Shown here in pieces: positions 1-9,464 of a stretch of 64,000 nucleotides of DNA. The notes beneath the pieces are model-generated. The model searched no databases. It was not told where the DNA came from and saw only the letters and a program-made list of their open reading frames with translations. How positions within the stretch are numbered: position 1 is the first letter of the stretch; each line of letters starts with the position of its first letter. A program made the position numbers and the translations under genes. The DNA lies in assembly GCF_965227725.1 (NCBI RefSeq), contig NZ_CBDDGH010000006.1:62001-126000 (forward strand), written 5' to 3'. The stretch is from Shimia sp965227725. GTDB taxonomy: Bacteria > Pseudomonadota > Alphaproteobacteria > Rhodobacterales > Rhodobacteraceae.

Positions 1-2165
1 GGAGAAAAGCGCCAGCCGCTCAGAAACTCTGTGGGGTCCACATCAAGGGCGAGCTCGCTGAAATCGCCATTGCGCAGGCCGGTTGGCCCGCCCTCAAGGG
101 AGATGGTGTCCACAAACAGGCGCTGGTTTGCCGGGGTGCGCAGGCGAACCTCCAGTTGGTCGGCATCCTCAGGGGCGATGACATCCAGCGAGGCAGACAG
201 GATGGTGCGCAACTGTGGGCCAGCCACGGCGGCCAGCTCCAGGCCGCTGTCAAAGGTGCCAACAAACGGGGGCGGGGTCAGCACATCGGTGCGCGAAAGG
301 CCGCAGCCGGTTTGACGCCAGATCAGCTCGATCACCGCGCCGCGTTCAGGCGCGAAGCCGCGGAACACCGCGCGATAGGGGCAGCCGGGGGAGACTTTGA
401 CAATTTGCGACAGCGCGCGGGGGGCGCTTTCTGCGTGACCGAGGCGCAGGAGTGTGACCGAAAGCGGGCCCGCGTCGCCGGGTACAGAGAAAGATTGCAG
501 CGCAACCGCACCGCCGCTGACACTCCAGCCCTTCGGTTCATAGAGGTCATTTCCGGAGGCGCGATCCTCAAAGCCGCCATTGGTCAGTTGCTCACCGCGA
601 GGGCAGGTTGTGGCGCTGCGCGCTGACAGAATGCCATTGGCGGCCTCAGCAACGGAGCGGGACTCCAGCGCAAATTCCACCCGGCCAAGGGGTTGGAACC
701 GCTCAAGAGTGAGGATGCTGCTTTCGGCTTCACGGCCGATTTCGGCCGAGACCGGGACGCGAAACACCGGCGAGGCGCGGCGGAAGCGGTGTGCGGCCAT
801 GAGCGCATCGGGCAGGCTGTCCGCGCGGGCCGGTCGCCATGACAGACCGCCGGTGTCGCTTGTCTGCAGCTCTGCGGTTGGTTCGGTCTCCGGATGGACG
901 TGCCAGGCGATTGGCGCAGAGGTCGGCTCGACCACAAGCCAGATGCGCTCAGCGTCGGCGGGCACGGTGATGGTCTGACCCAGAGCGGTGCTGAGCCATC
1001 GTGGCCCGCCATGGGCGGAGACCCCAAAGGAACCGGTCGCGGGTTGCGAAAGAAGCGAGCTGTCGCCGGGTTTGCCGTCAAAATCCTCGCGCAGGTCGAC
1101 TTTGACGTCCGCCTGTCGCGCTTGCGTGGAGAGCAGGACATCCACCGCGTCGAGAATGGTCTCACCGGTGATTGTCACCGGCTGGGCGGCGGCGGTGCCG
1201 ACCGCGAGCGGCACAGACTCCGGTGGGGTGCGATCCATGGTGGGGCCAAGGCTGATTTCGCTGCCCTCAAAGGTGCCATCAATTGCGATGTGCGTGCCGG
1301 TTGGATCAATCTCCATATTGGGCGGCACGGTGATTTGCAGGAGGTCATCGCCCGCCTCAGACACGCCGTCATAGGTGTATTCCAACGTGCTTTCGCGCAG
1401 CCCATCGGGCAGGCCGCTGCGGCGCTCCTGAATCTCGTAGAGCACTTCGACAGCCAGCTGGGCGGTGGTGTCAGACTTGATGTGCAGGGGCAGAACCGCA
1501 AAGCCGCCTTCGGTTTCCGCCGCATCCAATGCGGCCTGCGCAAGGGTGGTGAGATCTGTGGTTTCGGTGACCGCGGAGAGCTCGCCGGGTAGGGCCCAGG
1601 CGGCGGGCTGTTGCCCCATGGCAAGCGTGACATTGCTGGCTACGGCGCGCAGCCACAGGGTGTTTATGATCGGTTGCGCGCCTGCTGATGTGCGGGCAAT
1701 GCGCAGGCGCTGCACCGTCAGTCCCGGGAGGGGCTGCTCCCCGTCACTCAAAGTGAATGTGCCGTTTTGCGATGGCACCGTGCCATTGGCCGCAACATCG
1801 ACAAACAGGCCGCCCAGATCCACCTGCAGCGTTGCCCCCGCCAAACCCGCCCCGATGAGGCGCGAAAGCGTGCGAAAGCCGCCCAGATGGATCTCCGCCC
1901 AAGGCAGGCTGCCGCCGCCGCGCACCTGAGACACAGCGGTTTCGCGACTGTCATCAGACGGGTCGCTGCCCGCGATGCTGCCATCGACCGGCGGGGCGGT
2001 AAAACTGATCTGCTCCTCGGCAGGGCCGATCCGGTTGGAGGCGGCAATCGGGGTCAGGCGCAGGCGGAAGGACGACAGCTGCGCGCCTTCGGGAAGGCTG
2101 CGCAGATAAAGGGTCTTGGTGCCACGGAAAAAACCTCTCGCCGGAAAGCGCTCGACCTGTTGCAT
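1..2165 (-). CDS. Beta-rich tail/fibre-like protein with carbohydrate-binding-like C-terminal modules (partial)
   Basis: This frame is open from an ATG at 2165 to the window edge, about 721 codons, so the 3' end is missing. I translated it by hand. A GAGGAG ribosome site lies 9 nt before the ATG. The visible protein has no transmembrane segment and is rich in short beta-type stretches, Thr, Ser and Gly. Near its C-terminal half a motif of the type N-G-G-F-E followed by G-W (LTNGGFED...GWSVSGG) appears, and a related one (LRNGDFSE...SGW) recurs about 150 residues later. That pattern is common at the start of jelly-roll carbohydrate-binding modules. It follows the preceding gene by 38 nt on the same strand, so it is probably the distal part of the contractile-injection operon. 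A receptor-binding or fibre role is inference. Confidence 0.7.
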   Translation of the reverse strand, partial: MQQVERFPARGFFRGTKTLYLRSLPEGAQLSSFRLRLTPIAASNRIGPAEEQISFTAPPVDGSIAGSDPSDDSRETAVSQVRGGGSLPWAEIHLGGFRTLSRLIGAGLAGATLQVDLGGLFVDVAANGTVPSQNGTFTLSDGEQPLPGLTVQRLRIARTSAGAQPIINTLWLRAVASNVTLAMGQQPAAWALPGELSAVTETTDLTTLAQAALDAAETEGGFAVLPLHIKSDTTAQLAVEVLYEIQERRSGLPDGLRESTLEYTYDGVSEAGDDLLQITVPPNMEIDPTGTHIAIDGTFEGSEISLGPTMDRTPPESVPLAVGTAAAQPVTITGETILDAVDVLLSTQARQADVKVDLREDFDGKPGDSSLLSQPATGSFGVSAHGGPRWLSTALGQTITVPADAERIWLVVEPTSAPIAWHVHPETEPTAELQTSDTGGLSWRPARADSLPDALMAAHRFRRASPVFRVPVSAEIGREAESSILTLERFQPLGRVEFALESRSVAEAANGILSARSATTCPRGEQLTNGGFEDRASGNDLYEPKGWSVSGGAVALQSFSVPGDAGPLSVTLLRLGHAESAPRALSQIVKVSPGCPYRAVFRGFAPERGAVIELIWRQTGCGLSRTDVLTPPPFVGTFDSGLELAAVAGPQLRTILSASLDVIAPEDADQLEVRLRTPANQRLFVDTISLEGGPTGLRNGDFSELALDVDPTEFLSGWRFS

Positions 2166-2203
2166 GCGTTCATTCTCCTCGCGGTGCCAAAGGCGCGTCG
2201 CTG

Positions 2204-3109
2204 TCAGACCTTGAGCAGGACCATCAGGCAGACATTTGCAAGTTGCTGGTTGTCGTTGATGAAGATGCGCTCGCGAAGAACCAGCGACAGCCGGTCAAAA
2301 TCATGGTGTGCAACCAAGATATTGGGCGGACGGCGCTCGCTTGAGGAATCGTCGCGTTCCAGAGGCGCCGGGTTCACGACTTTGCAGGGGATCATCTTGA
2401 GTTTCAGATCGTCCCAATCGCCTTTGGCCTTGAGGCTGCCCACGGTGCGTTCTTCGCGGCAGCAGCGCTCATACCACGGCGAGTGGCAATAATCGCTGGG
2501 ATCAAACGGGTCGTTGGGCGGCGCAAACATCGCCTTCCAAAGCTCGGTTTCCAGATCACCAAGGCTGGTGTCATCGGTGTATTCCACGCCGAGATAATCG
2601 AGCATTTCGCTCACAGGGATGCTGAAGGGCGTTTCGCCACGCTCTTCGATGTCGACGGTCACGGTGCCGTTTGGCCCCTCCATCGAAATCCGTTTTTCGC
2701 TGGTGTGATAGAGAAAGAAGCGTGCTTCGCCGCGACGTTTGTCATCGTCATCGGCGCAGATCACCTCAAAGCTCTTCAGCTCATAAAGATCCACCAGCGG
2801 GCAGAGTTTGAGTTCGTGTTCGATGAGATTGGGCTCGTCAAACTCCAGCACTTTGAAGAGTTTCCGATAGCCTGTGTGTCCGGGGAATTTTTGCATGGCT
2901 TGCTCCAAAAATTTGCTGAGAAGATCCTGGGCGGAATGGCCTTCGAGCGCGTTGCTGTCTTTGGACAGGTCAACTTCGGTCAGGGCGGCGAGGGCCTCGG
3001 CGATCTGTTTGTGGATTTCGGCGCGCATCTTGGATTGCATGGCATTCATGGCTGCGGCGCTGATGATCTGACCGGGTTCAAAGGTGGTGAAAGGGTCGTT
3101 GTCCAACAT
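2204..3109 (-). CDS. Unknown protein of the contractile injection operon
   Basis: 301 residues from the ATG at 3109, chosen because AAGGAG sits 6 nt upstream. A TTG 21 nt earlier would overlap that site. I do not recognise a family. The N-terminal 60 residues are helical and Gln/Ala-rich (SAAAMNAMQSKMRAEIHKQ), and the middle is acidic. The C-terminal third has a cluster of Cys and His residues (YCHSPWYERCC) and ends in a hydrophobic strand. There is no signal peptide or membrane helix. It lies 29 nt after the gpI/fibre gene and 38 nt before the next gene, so it is co-transcribed with the baseplate genes. A tail-fibre attachment, chaperone or effector role is possible, but nothing in the sequence decides. 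Confidence 0.7.
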   Translation of the reverse strand: MLDNDPFTTFEPGQIISAAAMNAMQSKMRAEIHKQIAEALAALTEVDLSKDSNALEGHSAQDLLSKFLEQAMQKFPGHTGYRKLFKVLEFDEPNLIEHELKLCPLVDLYELKSFEVICADDDDKRRGEARFFLYHTSEKRISMEGPNGTVTVDIEERGETPFSIPVSEMLDYLGVEYTDDTSLGDLETELWKAMFAPPNDPFDPSDYCHSPWYERCCREERTVGSLKAKGDWDDLKLKMIPCKVVNPAPLERDDSSSERRPPNILVAHHDFDRLSLVLRERIFINDNQQLANVCLMVLLKV

Positions 3110-3138
3110 CAAAATCTCCTTTTCTAACAATCAATGTC

Positions 3139-6100
3139 TTAGGGCGGGGTGCCGTCGCGGGTGACGGTGAGGTCGATGCCTGCCGCCTTGAGGTGCTGTA
3201 GGCCGCGCGGGCCGGGGCGATTGAAATCCTCAACCGTGCCGGTGAGTTCTGGCCCGTTCACCCGCGTGCGGGCGTTTTCAAAGCGCGCGCCGTCAAAGGT
3301 GACGATCAGGTCGTAAATCCCCGGTGCGTTGTCACAGACTGCGATGGAAATGCGGTTGCCATAGAGCCCCGGCGCGATGGCGGAAATCTCGATGAAACCG
3401 GGCAGGCCCGGATCATTGAGGAAGGTGCGGGCGGCCTGCGTTTCGGTGCCGCCGGACAGCGCAACGGGGCGGGCGAAGGGGATGTCGGTGGCTTCAAAGC
3501 CGATGGGGATCACATCCGCAGCGCGCGCCGACACAAGCGTTGATGCGGAGCCTTCGGGGGCCAGCTGTGTGGTGAAGAGCTGCGGGTCGGTGGCTGGCTC
3601 GGTGACGAGGCCGGAGATGATCTCAGGCGCGTCATCTGCCAGGGCAAAGCGGTCCTGATCAAAGCGTGCGCCAAACCGTGCGGGCATGTCGAGCGGCAGA
3701 TTGATTTGCGCCCGTCCGGGCGTGTGCTGTGCCCAGCTGAGGGTGACATCGGTGGCCGTGCCGCCGTCTGCAGGGGCAAAGACCGGGGTGGATTTTGCCC
3801 GTGGATTTTCGGCGAAACGGCAGGCGTCAAAGACGCCAACCTCAAGACAGTCCCCACCGGCGAAATGGCTTTCGTCAAAATCGGCGGCGTCGTAGCGGGC
3901 GGTCAGACATTCCACAAAGACGCGCCGGTTGGTGCCCGGGGAGAGCGAGAGCGCAGCGGTTTGATCGACGGGGCGGGCAAAGACAATGGGTGTGTCCTGC
4001 GCCGTTTCATTGATGCGTCGCGGCAGGGACAGTGCGCCAAACTCTGGCCCCTGATCCAGCACCACGCCGTTGAAGACCTGCGGCGTGGCCGGCGGGATCG
4101 CGGTGATCTGCAGATCATAAAGGAGGCGGATCCGGCGCGGCAGCAAGCTGTCGCCAAGGCGTTTGGCGAAAATGGCCACGGGGTGGCCGAGGAATTCCGC
4201 GGGGTTTTCTTCGATCTGCACCTCCAGCTCTTTATCGCCATTGGTGAGCAACAGGCTGGTGCCGGAACGCTGCAACTGCCCGACAAACACGCCTTCGGGG
4301 AGCTGATCCGGCAAAGAGGGGGCGGCAGAGATCTGCACCGCTGGAGCGACATCGCGGCGGGTGATTTCGGTGAGTTCAATGACGTCTGAGCCAAAGCTGT
4401 CAGAGATCAGGATGCCGCGCCGCCCGCTGAGGCCGGGGGCCATGAAACGGGTGGAATCTTGTGGGACTTCCAGATGGGGCAGCAGGGGCAGGCCGTAGAC
4501 GCGCGGGGTTGGGCTCAGCTTGGTGGAGACGTTGAGGCCGTGCGCGCCTTCTGTGATCTCAGCGGTGTCACCGGGCAAAATGGCGCCGCGAATGCGCAAG
4601 GTGCGGCCCGCGTCGATGTCGACCAAGCCGGGGGAGTCTGTGCCTTGCGGCGCGGTGAAGCGGACCCTGCCCGGCGCATCAGATGGCCCTGTATTTTCGG
4701 CAAAGAGCGCATCGCCGTGGTGCAGCGCGGTGTCGGTTTGGGTGAGCGGTTGCTCCGGGTAGTCGATCAGTTCGAAGTGGCGCAGGGGCTGCACACAAAG
4801 CGTGCTGGCTGCGGGCGCGGTCAGCAGGAGTTGGCCATCCGCACTGAGGCTGGCGGTATCTGGAAGCACCCTGTTGATCGCTTCGGTGATTTCCTCAGGG
4901 GCGGTGGCGGCGGGGGCCTCTCCGGCGAGGTCGATGTCCAGCGGCAGGGCGTCATCCAGTGCAAGGCGCAGCACGGAGCGGTCGCTGAGGTCAACACCCT
5001 GGCGCAGGTCAATACTGCCGGTGATCTGACCGGCCTGTGCCGCTGTGCCGGTGGCGCTGCGCGGGGCCTCGCCAAAAAGCGCCTGAGTGGCGTCGCCGCC
5101 GGTGGCGGCCTCCACACTCAACCGGCTTGATGCGCCAAGGGAGGGGGATGTCAGGATCAGGCGGTCCGCGCTGATCTGCGCAATGGGTGCGCCAAGGGCC
5201 GCGTTGATGGCGGCAGCGATCTCTGCCCCGGTGGTCTGCGTTGCATCGGTAGCGGCACTGGCGCAGTCGATGTCTTGTGGCGGTGTGGCGTCAAACCCAA
5301 GGCGCAGGAACCGCGCGGTGCTCAGATCAACAGGGACTGAAAGATCGGCCAGCCTTGCGATTTGGGCGGGCTGTGCCGCCTGACCGGTGTAGCTGCGCTC
5401 TGGGGAGACGCCGAGAATAGCGGCGGTGGCGTCGGGCTCGGACGGGAGCAGAATGTCGAGGCGGCTTTCTGCGCCCTTGGTTGGGGAGGTGAGCAGCAGG
5501 TGGCGCCCGTCATGGCTGGCGACGCCCGCGCCGAGCTTGAGATTGATGGCGACGACGATCTGGCCAAGGGTTGTGTTTGCGGGATCAAATCCGCGGCAGT
5601 CGATGTCCTCTGGCGGGTTGCCGTCAATCGCCAGCTTCAGGTGGGCGGCGGCCGTCAGGTCAATGCCGCCGGAGAGATCGACGGTGCCGACAAAGGCCAC
5701 TTGCCGCGCGGCAGAGCCGGTGGCGGTTTGTGGGCCGGTGGCGAGCAATGTGGGTTGGGCATCGGTGGCCTGTGGGGGCTGAAGCGTGATCTGGCTTGTG
5801 GCGCCGAGGGTGGGGGAGACCAGCTCAAGGCTGGTGCCGGAGCTGCGCGCGGTGCCTGCGCCAAGCGCTGAATTTATGGCCTCAAGGACCTCATCAAGCG
5901 TGGTGTGGCGCGGGCGTGGGCCGGCGCAGTTGATGTCAACCGCGGGGGCGTCATCCAGTTGCACACGCAGAAAGCCCCCTGCGCGCAGATCGACGCCGCG
6001 GGAAAGATTGGCGGTGCCTTGCAAGGTGGCTGCGGCAGCGGGCGCGGATTGGGACAGCGCGCTGAGCGTGCCGAGCACGGACTTGGCGGCGTCCTCTGCG

Positions 6101-7869
6101 ATGGGCACGCGGGAGACAAAATTGCGCTTGAGCGTTGTGCTGATGGGGATCAGTTCCAGCTGTCCGGCGCTGCCTTCAAGATGGCTCGTTAGGGTGAGCC
6201 TGTTGTCGGTGACACTGGCCTGTGGCGCCTGCGGCTGGCTGTTGATCGCCTGCGCGAGACCTTGGGCATCCAGAGGGGCCGCTGCGGTCTCGGATAAATC
6301 AAAGGTTTGCGGCGTGCGGCCGTCCTGGGCGAGTTGCAACAGCGGTTGCGCAGCGATGTCGATGCCTGCTGACAGGTCGAGAGCGCCCTGCAAGGTGGCG
6401 CGGGTGGCGGCAGATCCGGTGGCGATACGGTCCTCAAGGCCCAAGAGGATCTTGGCGGCGTCGCCTTCTGGCAGTTGGCCAATGCGCAGGCTGCCGGTGG
6501 GACCCGCCTCAATGCTTTTGAGGATCAGGCTGCGCCCGTTGGTGGTGGCGACATCGGCGCGCAGGGCGCTGTTGATTGCGCCTATGATTTCAGGCAGCTG
6601 CGTGTTGGTCGGGTCTGCTCCGGCGCATTCAATGTCCACGTCTTCCTTGGTCTCGATGCTGAGCAGGAGGCGGCTGTTTGCGCTGAGATCGACGCCTGCG
6701 GAGAGATCCGGCGTGCCGGTGATCTGCGCCGGTTGGGCGTCGCGGCCGGAGGCGACGGTGGCGATGGGACCAAACAGCGCCAGCCGCGCGTCCTGCGCGG
6801 CGGCGGTTTGGAAGGTGATGCCGGAGGTGGCCCCGAGCGTCGGTGAGGTGAGCGTGAGATATGTGCCGTCATGGCTTGCAACGGGGAGGCCAAGGCCGGT
6901 GTTGATCGCGGTGACAATTTCATCAAGCGAGGTGGCCTCTGCCGAAGCGCCTGCGCAGTCGATTTCAGCAAGACGGGTGCCATCCACCAAGAGGCGGATG
7001 TAGCGTTTTGTGGACAGGTCGGCCCCTGCGGAGAGGTCGATGAGCCCGGTGACCGCCGCGCCTGTAGCGTCACGGCCCGCGTAGGAACGGGGGGCTATGC
7101 CCAAAAGCTCCGGCGCGGCATCGTCGGTGGCATCATTTAATGCAATGCGGCTTGCCGGACCTGTGCTGGGGGAGGACAGTTTCAGCCGACCCTGTATCAG
7201 TGTGGCGATCTCTTGGCCCATCGCTGTGTTGATGGCGGCAATGAGCTCTTCAGGCGTGGTGACACCAGCAAGTGCGATGGCGGCAGGGGCGCCGCCGTCA
7301 ATGGTGAGGTGCAAGGTGCTGGCTGTCAGGGCCAGCGGATCGGGGAGGGGCGTTTGGCCTGTGATCTGCGCCGAAGTGGCGTCGCTGCCTTGTGCAAAGG
7401 CGCGGTCAAAGCCGAATATCGCGGGGCCCGCGTCGCGGCGGCTGGCGACTTTGGTGGTGAGCAGGCCGCCGTCAGCGCGCGTCCACCACGGATCAAAGGC
7501 CGCGTCGCTGTCATCAATCTCAAGTCCTGTGAGAATGGAGGTGGCGCGCAGCAGCCCGCGCACGGTGGCGGGGCCTTCGAGAATGAGGCTGACCCAGAGT
7601 TTCAGACGTCTGCGGAACTCTTCCACATCATCGCCTTCCTGCGGGGCCAGCCCATAGAGCGCGGCGATCCTTGGCAGATCGTCAAACAGATCGCGGCCAA
7701 GATCGGCCTGTGTGCACCAATGCGCGCGCAGGATGGCGGCGAGGGTGTTCTCCGCGCCTTGCAGCTCGGCGCCATAGGTTTCGATCAGCTTTTGCAGCGG
7801 TGAATGGGCGGGCTGAGCCGCGAAGGTGCCCGGAAGCAAATCCAAAATGCGCTGCGTTTTGGTGACCAT
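3139..7869 (-). CDS. Baseplate gpI-like protein fused to a giant eight-repeat beta fibre
   Basis: 1576 residues. Residues 1-125 look like the phage tail protein I/baseplate-wedge domain (start MVTKTQRILDLLPGTF, then RRRLKLWVSLILEGPATVRGL). This fits its position directly after gpJ, whose stop overlaps this start. Residues about 168-1040 hold eight modules of roughly 110 residues. Each runs DLS-x-G-x-DLS, then L-x-x-x-IDG, DIDCAG, EI-x-x-AIN-x-x-LGA and L-x-LTSPT-x-GA, and recalls the flagellin hook IN motif. The last 530 residues are beta-rich and not repetitive. Ordinary gpI proteins are about 200 residues, so this is a wedge protein carrying its own long fibre or spacer. Family placement of the N-terminus is moderate; the repeats are directly visible. 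Confidence 0.8.
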   Translation of the reverse strand: MVTKTQRILDLLPGTFAAQPAHSPLQKLIETYGAELQGAENTLAAILRAHWCTQADLGRDLFDDLPRIAALYGLAPQEGDDVEEFRRRLKLWVSLILEGPATVRGLLRATSILTGLEIDDSDAAFDPWWTRADGGLLTTKVASRRDAGPAIFGFDRAFAQGSDATSAQITGQTPLPDPLALTASTLHLTIDGGAPAAIALAGVTTPEELIAAINTAMGQEIATLIQGRLKLSSPSTGPASRIALNDATDDAAPELLGIAPRSYAGRDATGAAVTGLIDLSAGADLSTKRYIRLLVDGTRLAEIDCAGASAEATSLDEIVTAINTGLGLPVASHDGTYLTLTSPTLGATSGITFQTAAAQDARLALFGPIATVASGRDAQPAQITGTPDLSAGVDLSANSRLLLSIETKEDVDIECAGADPTNTQLPEIIGAINSALRADVATTNGRSLILKSIEAGPTGSLRIGQLPEGDAAKILLGLEDRIATGSAATRATLQGALDLSAGIDIAAQPLLQLAQDGRTPQTFDLSETAAAPLDAQGLAQAINSQPQAPQASVTDNRLTLTSHLEGSAGQLELIPISTTLKRNFVSRVPIAEDAAKSVLGTLSALSQSAPAAAATLQGTANLSRGVDLRAGGFLRVQLDDAPAVDINCAGPRPRHTTLDEVLEAINSALGAGTARSSGTSLELVSPTLGATSQITLQPPQATDAQPTLLATGPQTATGSAARQVAFVGTVDLSGGIDLTAAAHLKLAIDGNPPEDIDCRGFDPANTTLGQIVVAINLKLGAGVASHDGRHLLLTSPTKGAESRLDILLPSEPDATAAILGVSPERSYTGQAAQPAQIARLADLSVPVDLSTARFLRLGFDATPPQDIDCASAATDATQTTGAEIAAAINAALGAPIAQISADRLILTSPSLGASSRLSVEAATGGDATQALFGEAPRSATGTAAQAGQITGSIDLRQGVDLSDRSVLRLALDDALPLDIDLAGEAPAATAPEEITEAINRVLPDTASLSADGQLLLTAPAASTLCVQPLRHFELIDYPEQPLTQTDTALHHGDALFAENTGPSDAPGRVRFTAPQGTDSPGLVDIDAGRTLRIRGAILPGDTAEITEGAHGLNVSTKLSPTPRVYGLPLLPHLEVPQDSTRFMAPGLSGRRGILISDSFGSDVIELTEITRRDVAPAVQISAAPSLPDQLPEGVFVGQLQRSGTSLLLTNGDKELEVQIEENPAEFLGHPVAIFAKRLGDSLLPRRIRLLYDLQITAIPPATPQVFNGVVLDQGPEFGALSLPRRINETAQDTPIVFARPVDQTAALSLSPGTNRRVFVECLTARYDAADFDESHFAGGDCLEVGVFDACRFAENPRAKSTPVFAPADGGTATDVTLSWAQHTPGRAQINLPLDMPARFGARFDQDRFALADDAPEIISGLVTEPATDPQLFTTQLAPEGSASTLVSARAADVIPIGFEATDIPFARPVALSGGTETQAARTFLNDPGLPGFIEISAIAPGLYGNRISIAVCDNAPGIYDLIVTFDGARFENARTRVNGPELTGTVEDFNRPGPRGLQHLKAAGIDLTVTRDGTPP
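4800..7370 (-). repeat. Eight tandem ~110-residue protein repeats inside the gpI-like gene
   Basis: The coding DNA for residues about 168-1040 is a degenerate tandem array of about 330 nt per unit. Units share DLSAGVDLS near the start, DIDCAG about 30 residues in, an AIN-LGA segment, a SPTLGA segment and a linker ending in ATGxAAQ. Units 2, 5, 6 and 7 are the most alike. Unit 4 is longer and has lost the Cys. Boundaries are approximate. Confidence 0.8.
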
Positions 7870-9464
7870 CAGGAACCGGCCTCCTGCAAGGCAATGTCGG
7901 CTGCATCCATGTCGATCACGATCCAGCCCGGTTCACCCTCAACCTCGGCTTTCACAAGGAAAGCGGCGTCTTCGATGTCTTGGTCGGTGGCCGGAGCACT
8001 GCCTTCGGCGTTCATCAGTAGGCTGCGGTCGGGGATGCGGCGTCCGGTGGGCGCGCCGGTGTTCACCTCAAAGAGCAGGGTGTTGAGCTCGGCGCGCAGG
8101 GCGGTCTCTTCTTTGGGCGCGCCGCCCACGATGAATTCGGTGAGCGCGTCAACCACGGTTTCGCTTTGCGTTGGGGTGGCGTCGGCGCGGGCGACTTGCA
8201 CGTCGACAATCTGCGCGTCGTCGAGATCCTCAACCGCCTTGATCGCCTCCAGCAGCGCGCCGCCCTCAAGCGCGTCGCCCGTGGTCAGCGGCTCTGCAAA
8301 GGCCTGCACGGCGGCGATGATCTCTTCGGCCACTTTGGCCTTGCCGTCAGAGTTGAGACCGCCTGCGATTTTTGCGACAATGCGCGGGGTAACAAAAACG
8401 TAGCGCGCCACGATGGTGGCGGCGATGCCCGCGGCGCGCTGGTTGTTGACCTGTGCAGACAGACTGGCAAAGCGCTCGGGTTCGCTTTCCACAAGCAGCG
8501 CCACACGACCGGGGGCGGTGCGGCGTGCGATGGGCGCGTTGGGATCCCAATATTCGGTGAGCGTGGCAAAGCTGTCGCGCACGCTGGCGTCGAGCGCAGG
8601 CAGGGTGGCGTTGCCCAGTTTGTAGAGTTCGGCCCGCGCACGGGCGCGCAGTTCCGCATCGGTTTCAGGCGGCGCGCCAAAGACGGTTGGCTCGGTGTTT
8701 GAGACCCGCGCGATGCCCGCAAGCGGCCGCAGCTGGGTGTCGATGTCACCGGCTGCAACCTGCCCGGTCTCGCCGGGGTGATCAACGCTGGCGCGCACCG
8801 GCACATCCATGCGCGCCTGACCGCGTTGCAGGGTGCGCTGTTGGGTGGTTTCAAAGATGACCGCGCCGTTTTGGGCTGTCAGTCTGGTGCCTGAGGCGAT
8901 GGTGACATCGCCCACCACCTGCGGGTCACGAAAGAAGGCCACAAGACCGGAGGCAAAATCGCCGGTTTTGCGTTTCAGACCCAGAATGGCGACCACCTGA
9001 TCCAGCGCGGCGCCTTCGGCGGAATTCACAAATCCCGAGCGGTAGGTCTGATTGAGCTGTTCATAAAGCGTGGCGATTTCACGCGCGACGGCCTCTGACA
9101 AGGTGCGGGCTACGCTGCCGACATTGATGTCGGTGATCGGGGAGGAGGCACCAATGGGGCGGTAATCCACATAAAACACGCTGCCATCCACGGGGCGTGC
9201 GCCGCCGGGAAGCCACTGTACCGCGCCCAGATCGGGCTCATAGGCAAAATCGATCCCGGCCTCAAAGGTGTGATTTGTGGTCTTGTCGTCAATCTGCCCG
9301 GTCAGCATGCGGATGCCTTCGGCAGTCTGCGCCAAAGGGTAGAGATCGGATTTCACGTCAAAGATAATCGGTTCGTTGACGATGCCGCCGATGAGGCTGG
9401 TGAGGATGTCATTGGACACCTCGCCGAAATTTCGCTGAATCAGATGGATGGTGTCAGGCGTCAT
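7869..9464 (-). CDS. Baseplate J-like protein
   Basis: 531 residues. Homologues of phage gpJ/T4 gp6 form the wedge ring of the baseplate that couples the hub to sheath contraction. The central segment (GFVNSAEGAALDQVVAILG, later FRDPQVVGDVTIASGTRL and ETDAELRARARAEL) has the layout of the Baseplate_J family: an N-terminal lead, a beta domain that opens with a 'G-x-x-IPAGT'-like stretch, and the ETD-x-ELR helix. The start ATG overlaps the gp25 stop (TGATG), and the stop overlaps the next start, so translation is coupled. No signal peptide. Confidence 0.9.
   Translation of the reverse strand: MTPDTIHLIQRNFGEVSNDILTSLIGGIVNEPIIFDVKSDLYPLAQTAEGIRMLTGQIDDKTTNHTFEAGIDFAYEPDLGAVQWLPGGARPVDGSVFYVDYRPIGASSPITDINVGSVARTLSEAVAREIATLYEQLNQTYRSGFVNSAEGAALDQVVAILGLKRKTGDFASGLVAFFRDPQVVGDVTIASGTRLTAQNGAVIFETTQQRTLQRGQARMDVPVRASVDHPGETGQVAAGDIDTQLRPLAGIARVSNTEPTVFGAPPETDAELRARARAELYKLGNATLPALDASVRDSFATLTEYWDPNAPIARRTAPGRVALLVESEPERFASLSAQVNNQRAAGIAATIVARYVFVTPRIVAKIAGGLNSDGKAKVAEEIIAAVQAFAEPLTTGDALEGGALLEAIKAVEDLDDAQIVDVQVARADATPTQSETVVDALTEFIVGGAPKEETALRAELNTLLFEVNTGAPTGRRIPDRSLLMNAEGSAPATDQDIEDAAFLVKAEVEGEPGWIVIDMDAADIALQEAGS

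Noticed and set aside
894..2492. Plus-strand frames at 894-1592 and 1767-2492
   Set aside because: Antisense to the open minus-strand frame 1-2165 and the 301-residue gene; not supported by a ribosome site or domain.
5786..7003. 405-codon plus-strand frame
   Set aside because: Mirror of the gpI-like repeats, low-complexity Ser/Ala/Arg.
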